From Aotearoamyces nothofagi (lineage: Eukaryota; Ascomycota; Leotiomycetes; Leotiales; Tympanidaceae): 64,000 nucleotides of DNA. Each line of letters starts with the position of its first letter. Within the stretch, counting starts at the first letter, position 1. This document shows, piece by piece, positions 56,530 through 64,000 of the stretch. The stretch covers positions 301,210 to 365,209 of the forward strand of contig JADDTR010000026.1 in NCBI GenBank assembly GCA_015345905.1. Direction: 5' to 3'. The position numbers and the translations under genes were made by a program. A model generated the notes under the pieces. The model did not search any database. It was given only the letters and a program-made list of their open reading frames with translations, and was not told the origin of the DNA.

Positions 56530-58117
56530 TCAATGGGCGGTCTCATCCTCACGCATAATCGCAGCCTCCCGCTCCATCTTTGCAACCTGCCTTTTTGCCT
56601 TCTCGATTTTCAAGGACATTTTAACGGGCTGGACACCCGGCGTCTCAAAGACCGAATCGATTTCCTCTAGCGACAAGCCATGCGTCTCTGGGAACACCAA
56701 GTACGAGGCGATGAGCTGAAAGACATTGTAGCAGACATAGACGGCCCAGATCTTATAACCGATTTTTGCAATCCCGATGGAGATACCGTAGTTCTGGACC
56801 GTTCCGGCAATTCCTTGGATCAGACTGTACAGGCCCAGTCCCTTAGCTCGCAGGGGGAGCGCGAGGCACTCGACGGGGTAGAGGTTGTGCATTGTTGCAA
56901 TCAACGTCGCGGAGCAGACCTGATATGAAAAAATCCAAACCAGGGTCAGTGCGGCCGTGGCTGATGTTTCGTGCTTACTAGCAAACAGTCAGCTAGTTAT
57001 CAAACACCGGAAAGTTAGGGAGGCATGCTTGTACTGCCAAGAGGTTAAAGTTGCAGTGGTTTGCAGGAGGATGAAGGAGAGCGTGCGCCGGCGGACCCGA
57101 TCAACGATGTACGCGCCGAAAGATGTGAAGACGAAGTAAATCCCGGTGAGACCCAAGTTGATTCCAAGTTGCGGCAAAGTATCCTTGATCCCAATGGTAT
57201 CAAGGGCTGGGGAGAGGTAGGTGCTGATAATGCTACCTCCATTCCACTGCTGGAAGATGGAATAGAGGATTAGGAGGAGCAATCGATATCTAGCAGCCTT
57301 GGTGAAGAAGACACCGAAATTCCACCATTTGCGGTTCAGGACTCTGTCGTTCTCAATCGAGGAGTTGATCTGCTGGATAACGGCATTCACGAGAGGTGAG
57401 TGATCATCAGTCGAGTTGGTGTGATACTTAGCGATCATCTTCCTCGCATCACTCTCCCTCCCCCGCATGACATAGAATCTGGGTGATTCTGGCGTGAGCA
57501 GGTAGATAGTGGTGCAGACAATGATAGGGAACAGCGCCTCAAGCAGAAGAGGTCCTCTCCACGACCAGTTAGTAGTAGTGTCCCTACTAAAACCAATCAT
57601 TCCAGATAGCATAGCCAAGCTGCCGATTTGGTAACAGGCGCCGAAGATCCCAACGAGACGACCACGGAGATGGGCGGGAGCCACTTCGGCCATGTACTGA
57701 GGGGAGCTCATGATTGCACTGCCGAAACCAAGGAAGAACCGGCCGGCCATGAAGCAGGGGAGATTTGGGGCGCATCCCTGAATGATGGCGGCAATGATGA
57801 CGATGAAGTTGCCGACGAAGCTGATACCTCGACGACCAATAATGTCGGAGAAAGTTAGGAAAAGCTGCCCTCCGACCTATTACTCTCTTTCTCCGGCCTT
57901 TTCTGCTTCATGGTTTTCCATAGCCACCAGATACAGTGCAGCCAATAATGGTGGGGTATACCCCTTCAGAAAAAGCTACCTCATACTGATGTACAATTTC
58001 AGATGCTGATTTAGAGGCAAGAGTGTTACAGTAGTCAGCCGGTAGCTCAGCTACATCGGTTGTTTCAAAAGTGCCTTGATATATCATAAAAGTCCCTGAC
58101 GTGGCGTTGCCTGACAT
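56530..58117 (-). CDS. MFS sugar transporter, N-terminus atypical or truncated
   Basis: Sugar-porter carrier of the lactose-permease-like fungal group. Well-supported exons are 57876-57035 and 56977-56530 (57-nt intron). They carry SDIIGRR after TM2, GRFFLGFGSAIM, EVAPAHLRGRLVGIFGACYQIG, LTPESPRFYVMRG, FQQWNGGSIISTYLSPAL, VDRVRRRTL, YPVECLALPLRAKGLG and FPETHGLSLEEID. An upstream exon ending at 57935 adds EGVYPTIIGCT, which fits TM2 (58-nt intron 57877-57934). Extending that frame to the ATG at 58117 gives 490 residues in all, but its first 50 lack the TM1 GYD motif and look unrelated, so the true 5' end is missing, displaced or mutated. Probably defective unless an unseen exon exists. Convergent with the polyol dehydrogenase. 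Confidence 0.75.
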
Positions 58118-58489
58118 GGTGACACCGCGATGCTTGAGTACTAGTGCTGAATATTGTTTTCCCAAGGTCATCAGTATTTTCAAAGCATTAGCATCAGGGA
58201 GTTTGGGATTTCCAACTGACCCTTCTTAAAGATCCGCAATCGGCATGCACAGCATCAGGCTGCGTGGAGGCCGAATTCAATCCTGCTGTACGCCACTTTC
58301 TTGGCTCGTGTACGTAGCTAGCCCCGTCTAGAGTAGTGGTAATCCTCGGCTGTATTTAACGCTGTTAGTAATGCGAGCATGAAAATTCAGGAGCAGTCTC
58401 ATTTAGTCGAGTGCAAAAAATGACGGTCATTACACATACGTAGTTCTTGCAAAAGATTGAAGACGCCATCCACAATTGACCAAATGCAT
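58118..58489. other. Short intergenic stretch upstream of the sugar transporter
   Basis: I searched this for the missing first transmembrane helix of the transporter and found none. No other coding signal. Confidence 0.45.
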
Positions 58490-58909
58490 TCAATCATTCT
58501 CTAGACTAGTGCAAGTGCCACTAAATGTATGCGTACATAGTCTGCAACGCTGGTCATGACGTGAGAAACCGTGATTGCTCTTACAATCACAACAGTGACC
58601 TTTCGATATGGCAGAAACCCATCCTTTAGCTTTCGCCTCTTTGGCTGTCAAAGTTCTTTTCCCTCGAATAGCTGCCATTAGACCTTCTACAGACGTCTCG
58701 CTCCGTTCACCGTCATCCACCTCGATTGAATTATTGACCTCTTCAATCTTTCCCAAAGAGACGTCTCTCTTCGCCGTCGTCTTACTTGTGTAATCCGTGC
58801 CTTTTGGTGGTTCGAGGGCAAGACCATCCAGTGCAACCTTCTTGGCTGATTTCGGCGCTTCCAATGCTATTGAGCTTTTTCGCTTTCGTAAATGTTGCTG
58901 TCGTTCTGG
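58490..58909 (-). CDS. Small Cys/His-rich (zinc-finger-like) protein, 5' end uncertain
   Basis: A minus-strand frame opens at an acceptor-like CATAG (exon from 58909) and runs to a stop at 58490 (139 residues). It begins with a basic stretch (PERQQHLRKRKSS), continues charged and low-complexity, and ends with a compact Cys/His cluster, GHCCDCKSNHGFSRHDQRCRLCTHTF, of the CxC-x(n)-CxxC type seen in small fungal zinc-binding proteins. No in-frame ATG lies in this exon; a nearby upstream ATG (about 58980) does not connect in phase by any splice I could find. Family and function unknown. Confidence 0.42.
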   Translation of the reverse strand, partial: PERQQHLRKRKSSIALEAPKSAKKVALDGLALEPPKGTDYTSKTTAKRDVSLGKIEEVNNSIEVDDGERSETSVEGLMAAIRGKRTLTAKEAKAKGWVSAISKGHCCDCKSNHGFSRHDQRCRLCTHTFSGTCTSLEND

Positions 58910-59426
58910 CTATGAGGCTTTAGCATGGTGCTCCCAGTCAGATAACTGGCAGTTGGTCTTGCCTCCATTGATCCTCGAAAAATTGCAGGAGGAAGATTGA
59001 GAATGTCTGAAAATGCCAGTTCAAATCTGATTCCGTAGTAGAAAGATGCGTAGAAATTGGAGCAGTGAAGGATATATATGGCAGAGCAGTGTGTCAGTAG
59101 GGATTAAGGTATCTATCTGTCTGTCTGTCCCAGGCTTTACAAGAAGTCTATGTAGCGCTATAACAGACCGATAGTGTTTGCACGGATGCTTTTCTCTCAC
59201 CTAAATTCCAGCTCCCAGTGATTCCGGCTCAGATAGAGCCAGTCAGAGCTGCTGTACTCGAAAGTTTGGGCTACCAGAAGTGCCCTGGGATCGACATACG
59301 TGGGAAATAAAAGTGATAGACAGAGGTCGAGAGAAGCTGAAATGAAAGAGTCAAGTTACGAGGTCTCCAGCATAGTACGAGATCTCCAGCATCGAGGCTA
59401 TCGTTGTAACAAAGGTCTTTCCACAT
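58910..59426. other. Intergenic, no gene seen
   Basis: About 500 bp between two minus-strand genes. A TCTGTC run is at about 59117-59129 and a short duplicated GAGRTCTCCAGCAT element at about 59359 and 59380. No coding signal. Confidence 0.45.
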
Positions 59427-60525
59427 TTAACACTCTGGTGGTAGGCTTACCATGTCTTCCAAGCCGGTCATCGCATCTTGATGATTTAGTGATGGTGATT
59501 GGGCTTCTCTCACCACTTCAATCGTCATTTGCTTGACATAATCTGCCACATCGCGCCCCGCCCGTGTCTGATACATGTCTTTCACTTGATGCAGCCCATT
59601 CACCGCTTTCCAATTCACCCTCACGCCCTGAGTTCGCAGGCGATCCGCAAACTCCATTTGAGATTTATGCAGAATATCAAGCCTTGCAGAAACCATGATG
59701 ATTCTCGGCAGCTTGCAGAGGGCCTCATCTGGCATCATCCAAGGGTCACTATGCCAATGATCACGAAAGTCAGCCTCTACCCGATCGAACGCGATCCCCA
59801 ACTCTTTCAGTAGCCTCTCAGGTGTCAGCCCGGGAGTGCACTCATTCTCACCCCAGGAGTTGTCACGACCAGGGAACCATTCCGAGTATTGGTTCCCCGT
59901 TGAGAGCAGCGATAGCCGCTACGCTGAAAGCGAGAGCCGAGCCTCTGTGAATGATCAGCCTTGTAATGAGTACTATTTGGATGACTGACATAGAAGAACT
60001 GGATAGGGCGACCCGGGAGGGATCAGTATTCCATCTCTTCTTCCAGTCGCCTGAACATAAGATGTATACAAGTTGGTAGGCATATTGGCAATCGGTAAAG
60101 ATTTGTTGATAATCGGCTTCAGGAGCTGATGGATAGTTGACGCTAACGTAGATTGAATCGGATTCTGGACATCAATATCAGATGATGCATGCTTGGGGTT
60201 GCTATAGGCCAACCTTTAGCCATGTTTGAACACCAGCTTCGGTCTTTGTTTATGTCATTCTTGCAGATGCCTGTCAAAGTCAATTCTGTTTATGGTAAAG
60301 CAGCTTCTCGGACTCGCCTCCAGGAAAATGGAGAAAGACCACAGTTTTCTCCCACCGAATAGGAGGGAAGTATGCCTTCATCTCAAAAGGTCCTGCTGGG
60401 ATCACCTCGGTTTCAATATCCGTAGGATCTCGTTCACGAATGGGAACATCCGCCATGCGACTCTTGGGAACAATGCTCAATAAGTCTGGGGGCATTCGAC
60501 GAAGGACGCTTTCGGGAATATCCAT
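59427..60525 (-). pseudogene. Alpha/beta hydrolase (HSL-like esterase), one-base frameshift
   Basis: Intracellular-type esterase/lipase of the hormone-sensitive-lipase group (no signal peptide). Reconstructed exons 60525-60318, 60270-60214, 60164-59990 and 59944-59427. Domains in order: VVFLHFPGGI (oxyanion loop, HFPGG for HGGG), DRSWCSNMAKESDSIYVSVNY, PSRVALSSSIGSALAFS (nucleophile motif with Ser for the first Gly), WFPGRDNSWGENECTPGLTPE, SARLDILHKSQ (catalytic Asp) and NGLHQVKDMY (catalytic His). Frame is lost after AAIAALNG: one extra base in the CCCC run at 59895-59898 is the simplest explanation, because dropping one base there joins both parts. Intron 1 (60271-60317) starts GC instead of GT. 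If the extra base is a sequencing error, the gene is functional. Confidence 0.78.
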
Positions 60526-61260
60526 CTTGCCGGGCTGTTTTGCATGAATACAGCTTGATAGAAGAACAGAACAACTTGCCAGTGGCGGATAATGGCTTTA
60601 TATGCTGGAGTGGTTGAAACTGCCTGCGTACGCTATATTTAGAGTTCTCCTTCACCGGGCCTCGACCAACGCAAAGCACACTAATCAATGCAATGCATAC
60701 GAAAGAAGGCTACGAAGTCTTTGCTCAAGATTCTATTGCGTTCGATCGACTACTATGAAAGTCATCTACAAAGATAGCGGATCGAAACCGGATCCCCTAC
60801 ATGTGTCAAGCCTTCCCTTAGCTTCTCTAAAGTGGCCCTCCAATTCTCAACGGGCCTCAAACTCAGCCAACGTACAGCTGACCTCCCGGGTATAGGTCCT
60901 CTTCATCGTCACATGCTAGGGGGCTGCTTCGTGGGTCGGGAATTTGTCCTTCCTTTACAATTCCTCTACAATCCGTCGTTTCCATTACTCTCCACTCGTG
61001 AGAGGATGAAATTCCAAGTGTACGAGACCAGACGAGACAGACCGCCTATTCCATGCTCGAAAGCTATTTACCAGATGTTGAGATCAGTGATCAGTCCGTG
61101 AATATGTTGGGGTCGAGGTTCGTACCAAAGCAATGGCACCCACTGAGCCGCTCCAATTAGTAAGCGTAGTACGCAGCTGCAGTGGACCAGGCCTCATCAA
61201 TCCGGCGCTTGGCTCTCCAAAACTTTTTCGCTTGAGTACGGTCTTTTACGGCGGACTAGA
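60526..61260. other. Intergenic, no gene seen, border of the AT-rich block
   Basis: Mixed composition, no coding signal; ends where CGGACC repeats begin. Confidence 0.45.
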
Positions 61261-64000
61261 CGTTCCTTCGGGCTAGACTGGCCGGACCGGACCGTAAATA
61301 AACGGACCGGACCGGACCGAACTGTAAAAAGCGGTCCGGTCTGGTCTTTGAGCACCTCGATTTTTAAACGGTCTACATTATAGTCCTTGAGACCGGACCA
61401 TAAATAAATGGTCTGGACCGGACTGAACTATTTAGAAACGGTCCGGTCCAGTTCTAGAGATCTCAGACTGTTTCTTTTCTAAATACTCTAATTACTACTT
61501 TTTTTACAATTCTAATACTAAGGGTATTACTATTGAGTGTTACTGTTCTATATAGACAAGGAAAGTTATAAAATCTTTTTTCTAAAAATAGTTATAAGAG
61601 TTCTAAGAACAGCTCTTTATAGTCTAGACTAGACTATATAGTCTGGTTCAGTCTAGACTAGACCGTTTCTAGAAACAGTCTCTATTTTTTATTTGAGACT
61701 AGACTGTTTATTTATAGTCTAGTCTAGTCTAGATCTAAATAGTCCAGTCTTTGAAACAGTCTATAAATTACTCTTGAGACCAGACTAGACCAGACTATTA
61801 GACAGTCTACTTTAGACTATATTGCTTTTACAAGTATAGATAAGCAAGAGCCAGCTTTATATACTAAAATAAGAAAAAGGTAATTCAATATAGTAAGCTA
61901 TAGCTACTTAGTATAATAGTTTAGCTAATATATTCTATACTTAGATAGTACTAGTTATATAAGACAATATAGTACTTTGTACTAACTAGGAAATAGTCTA
62001 ACTTACCTTCTACTTTAACTAGACTAGCTAGACTAGACTGTAAATAAACAGTCTAGACTAAATCAGTCTATAAAAAGTAGTCTAGTCTAGTCTTTGAATA
62101 CCTTGATTTTTAAACAGTTTATATTATAGTTCTTAAGACTAGACTAGTATTTATAGTCTAATTTAATCTAGACTACTTTAATAAACAGTCTATATTATAT
62201 AGCTTAAGACTAAACTATAAGTACTAATCTAGTTTAGTCTAGACTACTTCAATAAACAATCTATATTATATAGCTTAAGACTGAACTATAAATAATAGTC
62301 TAGTCTAGTTCAGTTCAATCTAGACTATTTATAGATTATATAAACAATAACATTAAATAGTAATACTAGAAGCTCTAATTATATTACTTAAGTTATATAG
62401 ACAATAATACTTTATAGTAATACTATTTAATTTCAATTCTATATCTTAGACTCTTAAACTCTTAGACTTCTAAACTTTTCTTCTCTAAATTGTCTAGCTC
62501 TTTATAGAACTTAATTTATCTATATTCTAATTATTATCTAATATCCTCTTTTATCTTGATCTTAGTATTGATATTTCTATTCTCTATATTTGTTATAATA
62601 CTTACTATATAAGAGATAAGTTTAATATATATATTTTATTCTTTAATATCTTTCTCTCTCTTCTTAATAGACTTATTAATATCTTCTATACTATATCAAT
62701 AATCAATATTGCTCTATTCTCTTAATATCTTCTATTTAAATCTATTGAAGTATTTAATTATTATAGATTTAGTAACTATATTAAAGTTTATCTAAGCTCT
62801 ATAATATTTATATAGATTTTATATAATATTAAATATTCTTTCAACTCTAGAGTTAATAGCTTTTATATATAATTATTAGCCCTTTATATTACTATTTAGT
62901 ATTATTATTTATATATCTAAAATAGTAAAAATATTATAAACTATTTATATAATAGAAGAATAAAAACTCTCTAATCTCTTTTATATAGCTAAAACTAAAG
63001 TTTTAGTATCTATAGAATAAAGAGACAAAAGTAGATATTATTCTACTTTATTCTTTAATATAGAATTTAATATTAAAGACCTTATACTAGATATTTATTA
63101 TTGATATCTAAAAATCAAGTTAAAAGTTCTTATTATATTTAGAGTTGTAAAACCTATATTAATAGTAAGATTGTTAAATATAGTATCTTTATAATTGTCC
63201 CTTTAATACTTTAGAAATATCTATTTATATTTCATTTTAAATATAGAACTTTATTGAAACTAAATAAAGATATCTAACTTTTATAAGAGATCTAGAATTA
63301 TAGTAAAAGTATACTAGTCTTTAGCTTTACTACTAGTATTTAAATAATATACTAAAAGTTTCTAAAGTTCTATCTCTATTATAGTAATAAATTCAGTAAT
63401 TTAAAGATCTTAAGATAAATTCTTAATCTCTAGCTTAGTCTAAAGCTGCTTAAGATAGATAAATAGCTTATTATAAATATTCTAGATATAGTTGATAGTA
63501 GTATCCTTTATAGTTCTAAGAAGTATTATAAATTTAATAAAAGGTTAAAAGAGAATAATAAAATATTATAGCTTCTTCTAGTCTATATTTATTAGATTGA
63601 AACAGTCAAATACTAGCTTCTTTTCTATCTAAGTCTTTAACTAGCTTTTTAATAGAATCTAAAGATATATTATATAAAGAATTATATTGTATATAGAGTT
63701 CTATTATATATTAATATTAAGCTTTATATATAAGAGACATTTAGATTCAATCTTTAACTATTTAAATAATAAAAGCTCTATCCTTTTATTTAATTAACTA
63801 ATTAACTTATTTAAACTATATATCTTTGAAAAGTAAATCAATTAATATTACTATTAAATATTATTGTAGATTAGACTAGTTAATAGTCTAGTCTAGTCTA
63901 GTCTTAAAAGTAATTTATAGACTGTTTTAAAGACTAGACTATTTAGGTCTAGACTAAACTAGACTATAAATAAATAGTCTAGTCTTAAATAGAAAATAGA
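61261..64000. repeat. RIP-decayed repeat block with CCGGACCGGACC motifs, to window end
   Basis: From 61270 to about 61460 the DNA carries many GGACCG/CGGTCC units. From about 61480 it turns AT-rich, and the same units reappear as AGACTAG/CTAGTCT. A 75-base segment at 61325-61399 aligns without gaps to 62071-62145 with 16 differences, all C-to-T or G-to-A. Further diverged copies at about 62180 and 62252 keep the TCTATATTATAT core. The motif returns near 63870-64000, so the block may be one decayed element bounded by similar subterminal repeats, as in hAT-type transposons; no transposase is readable. It continues past the window. Confidence 0.8.

Noticed and set aside
56978-57034. Alternative 30-nt intron (donor GTGTTT) in the second sugar transporter
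   Set aside because: It also keeps frame but is shorter than fungal introns normally are; the 57-nt intron with donor GTACAAG fits better.
57908-58117. Separate 69-residue gene upstream of the sugar transporter
   Set aside because: Its 3' part matches TM2 of the transporter once the 58-nt intron is removed, so it is more likely part of that gene.
1-61260. Secondary-metabolite gene cluster
   Set aside because: Transporters, oxidoreductases and a bZIP regulator are present, but there is no polyketide, peptide or terpene synthase in the window.

Overview
The window is nuclear DNA of a filamentous ascomycete (Pezizomycotina). The genes carry many short GT-AG introns (about 45-110 nt), and the families are typical of that group: a three-domain ascomycete laccase ending in DSGV, a SIT-type siderophore transporter, a DUF3425 bZIP protein, an OPT transporter and fungal saccharopine reductase. 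The AT-rich block at the right end shows C-to-T/G-to-A decay like repeat-induced point mutation (RIP). I cannot name the species.

Layout. 1-9.5 kb: 3' half of a PDR-type ABC transporter (cut by the window edge), an isochorismatase-like hydrolase without the usual Cys, saccharopine dehydrogenase of the lysine alpha-aminoadipate pathway (with a probable GC-AG intron), a DHA1 drug:H+ antiporter, and a broken tannase/feruloyl-esterase gene. 9.5-16 kb: mostly non-coding, with a possible decayed Zn2Cys6-regulator remnant near 10.8-11.5 kb. 16.1-23.7 kb: a hexose transporter and a siderophore-iron transporter, convergent across 3.8 kb of microsatellites. 23.7-31.7 kb: an 8-kb gene-free, GC-rich stretch packed with degenerate minisatellites; it holds three exact ATCWGATAA sites, the consensus of iron-responsive GATA repressors, and lies upstream of the siderophore transporter. 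31.7-35.4 kb: a laccase and a small secreted protein. 39.4-40.5 kb: a secreted CE1/PHB-depolymerase-type esterase. 42 kb: a Tc1/mariner remnant. 44.1-49.5 kb: an oligopeptide (OPT) transporter with 14 exons and a Sec14/CRAL-TRIO protein. 50-51.2 kb: a bZIP/DUF3425 regulator. 52-58.1 kb: an SDR, a D-2-hydroxyacid dehydrogenase, a sorbitol/xylitol-type dehydrogenase and a sugar transporter. 58.5-60.5 kb: a small Cys/His-rich protein and an alpha/beta hydrolase with a one-base frameshift and a second probable GC-AG intron. 61.2-64 kb: an RIP-decayed repeat block.

Functionally the window looks like an accessory region for nutrient uptake and plant-polymer attack: transporters (ABC, DHA1, hexose, siderophore, OPT, second sugar carrier) and secreted oxidase/esterases (laccase, CE1 esterase, dead tannase), interleaved with a primary-metabolism gene (lysine). 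The 55-58 kb pair (polyol dehydrogenase plus sugar transporter) is the clearest local functional pairing. I found no polyketide or peptide synthetase and no CRISPR array. Exon coordinates come from reading splice sites and protein continuity by eye; every spliced model I give as complete closes in frame, but none is confirmed by transcripts.
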